From Alphaproteobacteria bacterium (GTDB lineage: Bacteria; Pseudomonadota; Alphaproteobacteria; JAJUGE01): a stretch of DNA of 44,279 bases. Where the stretch lies: the NCBI GenBank assembly GCA_029268305.1, contig JAJUGE010000020.1, forward strand, positions 1 to 44,279, read 5' to 3'. This document shows positions 1 to 7,310 of this stretch, piece by piece (the first letter of the stretch is position 1; each line of letters begins with the position of its first letter). The translations under genes and the position numbers were made by a program. The notes beneath the pieces are model-generated. The model saw nothing but the letters and a program-made list of their open reading frames with translations, had not been told where the DNA came from and ran no database searches.

Positions 1-2
1 AG

Positions 3-2675
3 CACTATTCGCCGGCAAGGTTGACGAAGCCGTTGCGCCGGGTCGGCCCGCGCGGCAGCGGCGAGTTCGAGGAAATCGAGTGGGAGGAGGCGCTCCGGAC
101 GGCGACGCAATGGCTCTCCGAGACCCGCAACACCGACCCGCGCAAGCTCGCCTTTTTCACCGGTCGCGACCAGAGCCAGGCGCTGACGGGGTTCTGGGCG
201 ACGCAGTTCGGGACGCCGAACTATGCCGCGCATGGCGGCTTCTGCTCGGTCAACATGGCCGCCGGCGGCATCTACACGATCGGCGGCTCCTTCTGGGAGT
301 TCGGCGAGCCGGACTGGGAGCACGCGCGCTATTTCCTGATGTTCGGCGTTGCCGAGGATCACGATTCAAATCCGATCAAGCTCGGCCTCTCGAAGCTGCG
401 CGCGAACGGCGCCAAGTTCGTGTCGATCAATCCGGTGCGGACCGGCTACTCGGCGATCGCCGACGAATGGGTGGGGATCCGCCCCGGGACCGACGGCCTG
501 TTCGTGCTGTCGCTGGTGCATGAGCTGCTGAAGGCGGACCGGATCGATCTCGACTTCCTCGTCCGCTACACGAACGCGCCGTGGCTGGTGATCCGCAATC
601 CGGGCGGGGCCGACGACGGGCTGTTCGCGCGCGACGAGGCCGGCGAGCCGCTCTGCTGGGACAAGCGCGTGGACGCCGCGAAGCCGGCCACCCATGCCGG
701 CGTGACCCCGGCGCTGGTCGGCGAGTTCGATCTGGGCGATGGCCGCAAGGCGGTCCCGGCCTTCGAGCTGATGGCGGGCCGTTATCTCGACGAGCGCTAC
801 TCGCCCGACCGGGTCGCGGGGGAGTGCGGCCTGCCCGCCGCCACGATCCGCCGCATCGCCGCCGAGATCGCGCACGCGGCGTTCGAGGAGGAGGTCGTGC
901 TCGATGTGCCCTGGACCGACTGGGCCGGCCGCCGCCACGACCGGATGATCGGGCGGCCGGTGTCGGTGCATGCGATGCGCGGCATCTCCGCACACTCGAA
1001 CGGCTTCCACACCTGCCGCGCGCTGCACCTCCTGCAAATGGTGATCGGCGCGATCGACCGGCCGGGCAGCTTCCGCTACAAGCCGCCCTTCCCGAAGCCG
1101 GTGCCGCCCGGTCCGAAGCCGGCCGGCAAGGCGGAGCAGATCGGGCCGAACAAGCCGATGGGTGGCCCGCCGCTCGGCTTCGTCGCCGGGCCGGAAGACC
1201 TCCTGGTCGATGCCGACGGCACGCCGCGGCGCATCGACAAGGCCTATTCGTGGGAGGCGCCGGTCGCTGCCCACGGCGTGATGCACATGGTCATCACCAA
1301 CGCCTGGAAGGGCGATCCCTACCCGATCGACACGCTCTTCATGTACATGGCGAACATGGGGTGGAACTCGGCGATGAACGTGCCGGGCACCCTGAAGATG
1401 CTGACCGATCGGGACGAGGCGACCGGCGAATACAAGATCCCGCGCATCATCTATTCGGATGCGTTCTATTCCGAGACGGTCGCCTATGCCGACCTGATCC
1501 TGCCCGACACCACCTACCTCGAGCGCTGGGACTGCATCTCGCTGCTGGACCGGCCGATCTCGGACGCCGACGGCCCGGCCGACGCGATCCGCCAGCCGGT
1601 AGTGCAGCCGGACCGGGACGTGCGGCCGTTCCAGGACGTGGTGATCGAGCTCGGCTATCGGCTCGGCCTCCCGGCCTTCACCACCGAGGACGGCAAGCCG
1701 AAATTCCCGGGCGGCTATCCCGACTATCTGGCCAATCACGAGCGCACACCGGGCATCGGCTCGCTCGCCGGCTGGCGCGGTGCCGAGGGCAGACAGCACG
1801 GCAAGGGTGCAGCGAACCCGAGGCAGCTCGAGAAGTACGTCGAGAACGGCTGCTTCTGGAAGCTCGAGCTGCCGCCCGGCCAGCGCTATTTCAAGCACGC
1901 GAACCGCGACTATCTCGAGTGGGCGGCGAGCGTCGGCTTCATCCCGGAGGCGAAGCCGGTGGTGATGCAGCTCTACAGCGAGCCGATGCAGAAATTCCGG
2001 CTCGCGGCCGAAGGGCACGGGCCGGTGCAGCCGCCGGATTCGGAGCGCGAGCGGATCAGGAGCTATTTCGACCCGCTGCCGCTCTGGTACGCACCGTTCG
2101 AGGAGCAGGCGGTCGAGGCGGCGGATTTCCCGCTGAACGCGATCACGCAGCGGCCGATGGCGATGTATCACAGCTGGGGCTCGCAGAACGCCTGGCTTCG
2201 GCAGATCCACGGGCACAACCCGCTGTACATGAGCCGGGAGCTGGGTGAGCGGCTCGGCATCGAGGACGGCGACTGGGTCGACGTCACCAGCCATCACGGC
2301 AGCGTCCGCGCGATCGCCCGGCTGATGGAAGGCGTGAACCCGAACACCGTCTGGACCTGGAACGCGATCGGCAAGCGCAAGGGCGCCTGGAACCTGGAAA
2401 AGGACGCGCCGGAAGCGACGAAAGGCTTTCTCCTGAATCATATCATCTCGGAGCTGCTGCCCGAGCGCGGCGGTGGCTACCGCTATTCGAACTCGGACCC
2501 GGTCACCGGCCAGGCGGCCTGGTACGACCTTCGCGTCCGGGTCGAGAAGGCACACGACAGCGCGGAGAACTCCGAGCCGGCCTTTGCCGCACTCCGCCTG
2601 CCGAAGGCGATCGTCTCGCGCCCCCGCATCCTTCGCTACGGCGCCGAGTTCCGCGCCCGGAGGAATAGAGGATGA
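3..2675 (+). CDS. soeA: Molybdopterin oxidoreductase catalytic subunit, probable sulfite dehydrogenase SoeA (5' truncated by window)
   Basis: The reading frame is open from the first bases of the window (reading HYSPARLTKPLRRVG), so the true start and the N-terminal [4Fe-4S] cysteines lie upstream; TTG at 21 is not a real start. About 890 residues are visible, fitting a protein near 960 aa as usual for SoeA. The DMSO-reductase-superfamily pattern is clear: molybdopterin domains, a likely Mo-ligand Cys in HGGFCSVNM (codon at 243-245), and a C-terminal dinucleotide-binding domain starting near YHSWGSQNAWLRQIHGHNP. No Tat signal can be judged. The following FeS and DmsC-type anchor genes are the SoeABC arrangement, which oxidises sulfite to sulfate on the cytoplasmic side and feeds electrons to quinone. 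Polysulfide, thiosulfate or tetrathionate reductase-like enzymes are the alternatives. The stop overlaps soeB (ATGA). Confidence 0.8.
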   Translation, partial: HYSPARLTKPLRRVGPRGSGEFEEIEWEEALRTATQWLSETRNTDPRKLAFFTGRDQSQALTGFWATQFGTPNYAAHGGFCSVNMAAGGIYTIGGSFWEFGEPDWEHARYFLMFGVAEDHDSNPIKLGLSKLRANGAKFVSINPVRTGYSAIADEWVGIRPGTDGLFVLSLVHELLKADRIDLDFLVRYTNAPWLVIRNPGGADDGLFARDEAGEPLCWDKRVDAAKPATHAGVTPALVGEFDLGDGRKAVPAFELMAGRYLDERYSPDRVAGECGLPAATIRRIAAEIAHAAFEEEVVLDVPWTDWAGRRHDRMIGRPVSVHAMRGISAHSNGFHTCRALHLLQMVIGAIDRPGSFRYKPPFPKPVPPGPKPAGKAEQIGPNKPMGGPPLGFVAGPEDLLVDADGTPRRIDKAYSWEAPVAAHGVMHMVITNAWKGDPYPIDTLFMYMANMGWNSAMNVPGTLKMLTDRDEATGEYKIPRIIYSDAFYSETVAYADLILPDTTYLERWDCISLLDRPISDADGPADAIRQPVVQPDRDVRPFQDVVIELGYRLGLPAFTTEDGKPKFPGGYPDYLANHERTPGIGSLAGWRGAEGRQHGKGAANPRQLEKYVENGCFWKLELPPGQRYFKHANRDYLEWAASVGFIPEAKPVVMQLYSEPMQKFRLAAEGHGPVQPPDSERERIRSYFDPLPLWYAPFEEQAVEAADFPLNAITQRPMAMYHSWGSQNAWLRQIHGHNPLYMSRELGERLGIEDGDWVDVTSHHGSVRAIARLMEGVNPNTVWTWNAIGKRKGAWNLEKDAPEATKGFLLNHIISELLPERGGGYRYSNSDPVTGQAAWYDLRVRVEKAHDSAENSEPAFAALRLPKAIVSRPRILRYGAEFRARRNRG

Positions 2676-3412
2676 CCGCACTCCCGCCGCCGAGCCCGCG
2701 CAAGCTCGGCCTCGTCATCGACCTCGACATCTGCGTCGGCTGCCACGCCTGTGCCGTGAACTGCAAGGAATGGAACACCGGCGGCCACATGGCGCCGCTG
2801 ACCGACTTTCATCCCTACGGCGCGGGGCAGAACGGCGTCTGGTTCAACCGTGTGCATTCGTTCGAGGCAGGCGACGGAGCGGACGGCCGCACCGTGCACT
2901 TCCCGCGCTCCTGCCTTCACTGCGAGCAACCCGACTGCGTCACCGTCTGCCCGACCGGCGCCTCCTACAAGCGGGCCGAGGACGGCATCGTCCTGGTGAA
3001 CGAGGACATCTGCATCGGTTGCAAGCTCTGCTCGTGGGCGTGTCCCTACGGTGCCCGTGAGTTCGACGAGGACAGCGGCACGATGAAGAAGTGCACGCTC
3101 TGCATCGATCGCATCTACAACGAGAACCTCGAGGAGGTCGATCGGCAGCCCGCCTGCGTCGCCACCTGCCCCGCCAATGCCAGGCACTTCGGCGATCTCG
3201 GCGACCCCGATTCGGATGTCTCGCGAATGGTCAAGGAGCGCGGCGGCTACGACCTGATGCCGGAGATGGGCTACAAGCCGGTCAACAAGTACCTCCCGCC
3301 CCGCCCGCGGCGAGGTCGCGATGCGACCGCGCCGGCCGTGGCCGAACTGCAGCCCGCGAGCGACGAGCCGCAAGGGCTGCTCCGCTGGGTGGACCGGATG
3401 CTCTCGCGATGA
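2672..3412 (+). CDS. soeB: 4Fe-4S ferredoxin-type electron-transfer subunit, probable SoeB
   Basis: A 246-aa iron-sulfur subunit of the DmsB/NrfC/SoeB family. Four cysteine quartets are visible: C21-C24-C27-C31, C81-C84-C89-C93, C114-C117-C120-C124 and C141-C144-C162-C166, enough for four [4Fe-4S] clusters carrying electrons from the Mo subunit to the membrane anchor. There is no signal peptide, consistent with a cytoplasmic complex. The ATG overlaps the soeA stop (ATGA), with AGAGG just upstream, so the genes are translationally coupled. The last roughly 40 residues after the cluster domain (rich in Pro, Arg, Ala) are less conserved-looking. The function as sulfite dehydrogenase rests on the three-gene context rather than on this subunit alone. 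Confidence 0.85.
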   Translation: MTALPPPSPRKLGLVIDLDICVGCHACAVNCKEWNTGGHMAPLTDFHPYGAGQNGVWFNRVHSFEAGDGADGRTVHFPRSCLHCEQPDCVTVCPTGASYKRAEDGIVLVNEDICIGCKLCSWACPYGAREFDEDSGTMKKCTLCIDRIYNENLEEVDRQPACVATCPANARHFGDLGDPDSDVSRMVKERGGYDLMPEMGYKPVNKYLPPRPRRGRDATAPAVAELQPASDEPQGLLRWVDRMLSR

Positions 3413-3458
3413 GGGCGACGAGGCGGAGCGAGGCGTCGGTCCGGGGGGACGCGCCCAG

Positions 3459-4418
3459 ATGAATCCGGCATTCTCGGTGATCTTCTTCACCTCAGCTTCG
3501 GGGGCCGGGTTCGGGCTGCTGTTCCTGCTCGGAATTCTCGGGCCTCTGGGCCTGCTGCCTTCGAGCTCCTGGTTCGGCGTCGTCGCGTTCGCGGTGTCCT
3601 TCGGCCTCGCCGTCGGCGGGCTGATCTCCTCCACCTTCCACCTCGGCCATCCGGAACGGGCGTGGCGGGCCTTTTCGCAGTGGCGCACCTCGTGGCTTTC
3701 GCGGGAGGGGGTGGCCTCGGTGCTCACCTTCGTGCCGGCCGGGCTGTTCGCCGTCGGCTGGGTCTTCTTCGGCAGCACGGGCGGCATCTGGGCGGTGTTC
3801 GGCCTCTTGAGCGCGGCGCTGGCGGCGATCACCGTCTATTGCACGGCGATGATCTACGTCTCGCTGAAGCCGATCCAACGCTGGAGCAACGGCTGGGTGG
3901 CACCCGGCTATATGCTGATCTCGTTGATGACCGGCGCGCTGCTGCTCGACCTGCTCCTCCACCTGTTCGGCGCCGGACATTGGCTGGTCTCCGGCGTTGC
4001 CCTCGTGGCGGTGGCGGCGGCCTGGGCGGTAAAGACCGGATACTGGCGCTTCATCGAGCGGACCGCCAGCGCCAGCACGCCCGAGAGCGCAACCGGGCTC
4101 GGTGCTTTCGGCCGGGTTCGCCTGTTGGAGGCGCCGCACACGGAAGAGAACTATCTTCTGAAGGAGATGGGCTTCCGCGTCGCCCGCAAGCACGCGGCAC
4201 GCCTGCGGGACATCGCGGAGCTGTGCGGTTTCGCCGCGCCGCTGATGCTGGCCGGAGTCAGCCTGATCTCGCTCGCGCTGGAAGCGCACTGGCTCGGTAC
4301 GCTCGCCGCTCTCGCGGCCGTGCTGGCCGCCGCTGTCGGCGTCGTCGTCGACCGGTGGCTGTTCTTTGCCGAGGCGCGTCATGCCGTGACCTTGTATTAT
4401 GGCGCGGCGGAGGCGTGA
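3459..4418 (+). CDS. soeC: DmsC/NrfD-like membrane anchor, probable SoeC
   Basis: A 319-aa integral membrane protein of the DMSO reductase anchor (DmsC) family, with about eight hydrophobic segments (roughly residues 8-30, 40-60, 86-104, 110-134, 149-170, 176-194, 252-272, 275-295). The motif HLGHPERAWRAFSQWRTSWL (61-80) is typical of SoeC/DmsC anchors, which pass electrons to the quinone pool. ATG 3459 is preferred over in-frame upstream codons because the protein then starts at the family's usual MNPAxSVIFFT and sits 46 bp after soeB. It is the last gene of the operon; the 97 bp to the next gene show no clear terminator. Confidence 0.82.
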   Translation: MNPAFSVIFFTSASGAGFGLLFLLGILGPLGLLPSSSWFGVVAFAVSFGLAVGGLISSTFHLGHPERAWRAFSQWRTSWLSREGVASVLTFVPAGLFAVGWVFFGSTGGIWAVFGLLSAALAAITVYCTAMIYVSLKPIQRWSNGWVAPGYMLISLMTGALLLDLLLHLFGAGHWLVSGVALVAVAAAWAVKTGYWRFIERTASASTPESATGLGAFGRVRLLEAPHTEENYLLKEMGFRVARKHAARLRDIAELCGFAAPLMLAGVSLISLALEAHWLGTLAALAAVLAAAVGVVVDRWLFFAEARHAVTLYYGAAEA

Positions 4419-4515
4419 TGGCGCTGCCATCGCGGCTCGCCTTGATCGGCCGGCTGCAGGATGCCATCTGTGAGGTCGGAATTAATCGAGCCGAATCGGC
4501 CGGGAGTTGAAGACG

Positions 4516-5064
4516 ATGTTCATCCAGACCGAGCAGACGCCCAATCCGGCGACCCTCAAGTTCCTGCCGGGGGAAACCGTGATGGAGCGCGGAACCGCCG
4601 ACTTCACCGGGCGTGAGGCCGCGGCTCGCTCGCCGCTGGCGAAGGCGCTGTTCGCGATCGACGGCGTCACCGGCGTCTTTCTCGGCTCCGATTTCGTCAC
4701 CGTCACCAAGGCCGACGGCGAGAGCTGGCAAGTGCTCAAGCCGCTGGTCCTCGGCGCGATCATGGAACATTTCAGCAGCGGCAGACCCGTCATTCTGGAT
4801 GAGGGCGCGGCTTCCGAAGGCGCCGAAGAGGACGACGAGATCGTCGCCCAGATCAAGGAGTTGCTGGATACACGGGTCCGACCTGCAGTGGCGATGGACG
4901 GCGGCGACATCGTCTTCGATTCGTTCGAGGACGGCATCGTCTATCTGCACATGCAGGGCGCCTGCTCCGGTTGCCCGAGCTCGACCGCGACGCTGAAGAT
5001 GGGCATCGAGAACATGCTCAGGCACTACATTCCTGAAGTCCAGGGTGTCCGCCCCGTCCTCTGA
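4516..5064 (+). CDS. nfuA: NfuA/NifU-family Fe-S cluster carrier
   Basis: A 182-aa protein with an N-terminal Nfu_N domain (about 1-88; starts MFIQTEQTPNPATLKFLPG) and a C-terminal NifU-like domain (about 105-175) holding the cluster-binding CSGC motif (C150, C153). Proteins of this build carry and deliver [4Fe-4S] clusters to apo-enzymes in the cytoplasm; MiaB further along this window is one such client class. ATG 4516 is chosen over the in-frame TTG at 4507 because it gives the conserved N-terminus and has GGGAG 9 nt upstream. Its 3' end overlaps the tsaB start by 20 bp, giving the usual alphaproteobacterial nfu-tsaB-rimI order. Confidence 0.93.
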   Translation: MFIQTEQTPNPATLKFLPGETVMERGTADFTGREAAARSPLAKALFAIDGVTGVFLGSDFVTVTKADGESWQVLKPLVLGAIMEHFSSGRPVILDEGAASEGAEEDDEIVAQIKELLDTRVRPAVAMDGGDIVFDSFEDGIVYLHMQGACSGCPSSTATLKMGIENMLRHYIPEVQGVRPVL

Positions 5065-5782
5065 CTCCGCTGCGCGGGGCGCTTCCGTCTCGAGCGATGA
5101 CCTCGTTATTCTGGCGCTGGACGCCAGTGGCGCCGCCTGCTCCGTTGCCGTTTCCCGCGCAGGGCAGATCATAGCACATCGCTATCGGGCCATGACGCGC
5201 GGCCATGCGGAAGCGCTGGTGCCGATGGTGGACGAGACGTTGCGGGAAGCCGGCCTGGGTTTCCCCGAGATCGCTGCGATCGCCGTGACGGTCGGCCCCG
5301 GCTCCTTCACCGGTGTTCGCGCGGGGCTGGCCGCGGCGAGAGGGTTGGCCCTCGCGCGCGACCTTCCTCTTATCGGCATCGACAGCTTCGCGGCGATCGC
5401 GCATGCGCTGCCGGCGCGAGAATGTGCGGGACGGGCGACCGTGGTCGCCATCGATACGAAGCGGCGCGACCTCTACCTGAGCGCGGTGTTCGCCTCGGGC
5501 GAGACGGCGGTCGAGCCGTGCGTCGCTCGCCCGGAGGACGTCATCGGGCTGCTGCCCGCGGCGCCGATTGCCCTCGCCGGAGACGGCCGGCACATGCTGC
5601 GGCCGCTGTTGCAGGAGGTCGACGTGCGCGAGATCGCGATCGATGGGCCCGACGCCCGCGACGTGGCGCTCATCGCTTCCCGGCTCGCCGCCTCCCGGGA
5701 AACCGGCCGCCCGGCGCTGCCTCTCTATCTCCGGGAACCGGAAGCGGTCGTGCCGAAATTCGGCGGCCGTCTTCGTCCGTGA
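5045..5782 (+). CDS. tsaB: tRNA N6-threonylcarbamoyladenosine (t6A) biosynthesis protein TsaB
   Basis: A 245-aa ASKHA-fold protein that partners TsaD and TsaE in making t6A37 on ANN-decoding tRNAs. The N-terminal strand LVILALDAS and the family signature GPGSFTGVRAGLAAARGLA are present. The start is GTG 5045, inside the nfu 3' end; no in-frame ATG lies before the conserved LALDAS strand, so a coupled GTG start is the simplest choice, though the first 20 residues look non-conserved. The stop overlaps the rimI start (GTGA at 5779-5782). Confidence 0.92.
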   Translation: MSAPSSDSAARGASVSSDDLVILALDASGAACSVAVSRAGQIIAHRYRAMTRGHAEALVPMVDETLREAGLGFPEIAAIAVTVGPGSFTGVRAGLAAARGLALARDLPLIGIDSFAAIAHALPARECAGRATVVAIDTKRRDLYLSAVFASGETAVEPCVARPEDVIGLLPAAPIALAGDGRHMLRPLLQEVDVREIAIDGPDARDVALIASRLAASRETGRPALPLYLREPEAVVPKFGGRLRP

Positions 5783-6255
5783 CCCTCGACCGGCCCGTCC
5801 GACCCTTTCGGCGGATCGACGCGGCCGGCCTCGCGCGGCTGCACGGCACGGCAATGGCTCCGCTCGGGCAGCGCGGCTGGACGGAGGGTGAGATCGCTTC
5901 GCTGGCCCAGGGCCCCGGCGGCTTCAGCCTCGTGGCGGAGGCGCCCGGCACGCCGCCGTCAATGCTGGGCTTCGTTCTCGCCAGGGTCATCGCCGGAGAA
6001 GCCGAGATCCTGACGATCGCGGTTGCCTCCGCTGCGAGACGACGCGGCGTCGCCTCTATGCTCCTCGAGGCGGTTGTCGCAGAGGCCCGAAGCCGCGGCG
6101 CGATCCGCCTTCTACTGGAAGTTTCGGTGGAAAACGCACCCGCGCTCGCCCTCTACGAGCGCACCGGATTCGCCGCCGTCGGCATCCGCCACGGCTATTA
6201 CAATGTCGACGGCGTCCGGCGCGTCGATGCGCTCGTGCTCGCGCGAGGACTTTGA
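5779..6255 (+). CDS. rimI: Ribosomal protein S18-alanine N-acetyltransferase RimI (GNAT)
   Basis: A 158-aa GNAT acetyltransferase. The acetyl-CoA loop is in ILTIAVASAARRRGVASMLL (R-x-x-G-x-A type), followed by the typical C-terminal ENAPALALYERTGF. RimI acetylates the N-terminal alanine of S18, and in many bacteria its gene follows tsaB, as here. GTG 5779 overlaps the tsaB stop by four bases. Substrate assignment rests on synteny; the GNAT fold itself is certain. Confidence 0.88.
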   Translation: MTLDRPVRPFRRIDAAGLARLHGTAMAPLGQRGWTEGEIASLAQGPGGFSLVAEAPGTPPSMLGFVLARVIAGEAEILTIAVASAARRRGVASMLLEAVVAEARSRGAIRLLLEVSVENAPALALYERTGFAAVGIRHGYYNVDGVRRVDALVLARGL

Positions 6256-6260
6256 CCCGC

Positions 6261-6503
6261 CTATCCGCCCTTGCGCAGGCGGAGCCGGAATACACCGGCG
6301 CTTTCCGAATCCTCTTCGGGCCGCACGTCCAGGACTTCGTGACCGAGCTCCTTGAGGGAGCGTGGCACGTTCTCGAGCGGCTCTCCCGCGTTGAGCCTGA
6401 CCTCGGCAATCTCGCCGGGTGCCATCCGCTCGACCAGCAGCTTTGTCCTGACGAAGGTGATCGGACAGACAGCGTTGGTGATGTCGAGATAGTAGTTCGC
6501 CAA
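6261..6503 (-). CDS. TusA/SirA-family sulfur-carrier protein
   Basis: A small (80 aa) TusA-like protein with the hallmark Cys-Pro near its start (AVCPITFVRTKLL, C13-P14), where the cysteine carries a persulfide in characterised members. I place the start at TTG 6503, because the protein then begins LANYYLDITN as TusA relatives do. An in-frame ATG at 6575 would add 24 residues resembling no conserved N-terminus and would overlap the likely mucR promoter. The TTG has GAGAGG only 3 nt away, so the start is uncertain. It converges with rimI (5 bp apart) and diverges from mucR. Possible jobs are tRNA thiolation or sulfur relay to molybdo- or sulfur-oxidising enzymes; the sequence does not decide. 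Confidence 0.8.
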   Translation of the reverse strand: MANYYLDITNAVCPITFVRTKLLVERMAPGEIAEVRLNAGEPLENVPRSLKELGHEVLDVRPEEDSESAGVFRLRLRKGG

Positions 6504-6552
6504 GTGCCTCTCGCTCTTTCCTATAACATCCGGAAATACCACAAGTTCTGCG

Positions 6553-6581
6553 TTGATCGTTCCTCGCCACGGCATTATATA
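6553..6581 (+). promoter_or_regulatory. Predicted sigma70-type promoter of mucR
   Basis: TTGATC (6553-6558), a 17-bp spacer, then TATATA (6576-6581) in an unusually AT-rich patch. The predicted transcript starts near 6588, giving a leader of about 44 nt with a T7 run (6608-6614) and GGAG ahead of ATG 6632. MucR/Ros proteins bind AT-rich DNA and several repress their own gene, so this patch, shared with the divergent TusA-like gene, is also a plausible MucR target. Confidence 0.55.
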
Positions 6582-6631
6582 GGCCCTGCGTTTGGCTTGG
6601 GCCGCCGTTTTTTTGTGGAGAAACCGGGTAG

Positions 6632-7048
6632 ATGAACGAACCGCAGAGAGATCCCAGAGAACTATTGGAGCTGACGACCGAGATCGTTTCCGCCCATGTG
6701 TCGAACAATACAGTCGCCGTGGTCGATCTGCCCGAGCTGATTCAGCAGATCTATCGGACCCTCTCCACAGTTGGTGCCAACGGCACTGCGGCGCCGGAGC
6801 GCCCGCAGCCGGCAGTGCCGATTCGGAAGTCCGTCACCCCGGACTACATCGTCTGCCTGGAAGACGGCAAGAAGCTGAAAATGCTGAAGCGCCACCTCAA
6901 GACCGCATACAACATGACCCCGGAAGAGTATCGCGAGCGCTGGGGACTTGCGCCCGATTATCCGATGGTCGCTCCCAACTATGCGGAGCAGCGCAGCAAG
7001 CTGGCGAAGAAGATCGGCCTCGGCACGAAAGCGCGCCGTCAGCGCTGA
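6632..7048 (+). CDS. mucR: MucR/Ros-family transcriptional regulator
   Basis: A 138-aa prokaryotic zinc-finger-type regulator. The Ros/MucR domain covers about 60-130, with C75-LED-GKKLKMLKRHLKTAYN followed by MTPEEYRERWGL and NYAEQRSKLAKKIGLG. The first three presumed ligands are C75, D78 and H88; the fourth position (around 91-93) is Thr-Ala-Tyr with no histidine, so classical four-ligand zinc binding is doubtful. Some Ros/MucR homologues are known to fold without zinc. In alphaproteobacteria such proteins act as H-NS-like global regulators of surface polysaccharide, motility and cell cycle. ATG 6632 is preceded by GGAG (6617-6620). Confidence 0.92.
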   Translation: MNEPQRDPRELLELTTEIVSAHVSNNTVAVVDLPELIQQIYRTLSTVGANGTAAPERPQPAVPIRKSVTPDYIVCLEDGKKLKMLKRHLKTAYNMTPEEYRERWGLAPDYPMVAPNYAEQRSKLAKKIGLGTKARRQR

Positions 7049-7068
7049 GCCGCTTCTTCCGTTCGCGA

Positions 7069-7110
7069 CGAAGGGCACCACGGTGGACGCGCGACTGTGG
7101 CGCCCTTTCG
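7069..7110 (+). terminator. Stem-loop after mucR (possible 3' end structure)
   Basis: CGAAGGGCACCAC (7069-7081) pairs with GTGGCGCCCTTTCG (7097-7110) over about 12 bp with one bulge and one mismatch, loop about 15 nt. It lies 20 bp after the mucR stop. No T-tract follows, so it may be a 3' stabiliser or a Rho-assisted end rather than an intrinsic terminator. Confidence 0.4.
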
Positions 7111-7140
7111 AGCGTGATGCTAACCTCAGGGTGACTGGTG

Positions 7141-7288
7141 GCCGGTCGTCACGGCTTGCCGTGCCCGCCCGGCCGACATGAGGCACTTGCGTTGGTGTCA
7201 CACCGGCTTCAGGGTTTCAGGCGGAAATCCACCGGCTGAGGGGCGAATGGACCGGCAGGGCGTCGAGCTACCGGTCACGAAGACCGGC
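7141..7288 (+). repeat. Iterated ACCGGC boxes upstream of olsB
   Basis: The 262-bp gap between mucR and olsB holds ACCGGC at 7202, 7231, 7251 and 7283, ACCGGT at 7270, and the inverted copy GCCGGT at 7141. Spacings between direct copies are 29, 20, 19 and 13 bp. Apart from these boxes and the stem-loop at 7069-7110 I see nothing clear in the gap. A tandem operator or a GC-rich coincidence are both possible. Confidence 0.35.
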
Positions 7289-7310
7289 AACAAGGATCGG
7301 CTGAGGCGAT

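Noticed and set aside
366-2681. Long open frame on the minus strand opposite the molybdoenzyme gene
   Set aside because: Low-complexity Arg/Ala/Gly/Val composition with no domain; it is an antisense shadow caused by high GC third positions.
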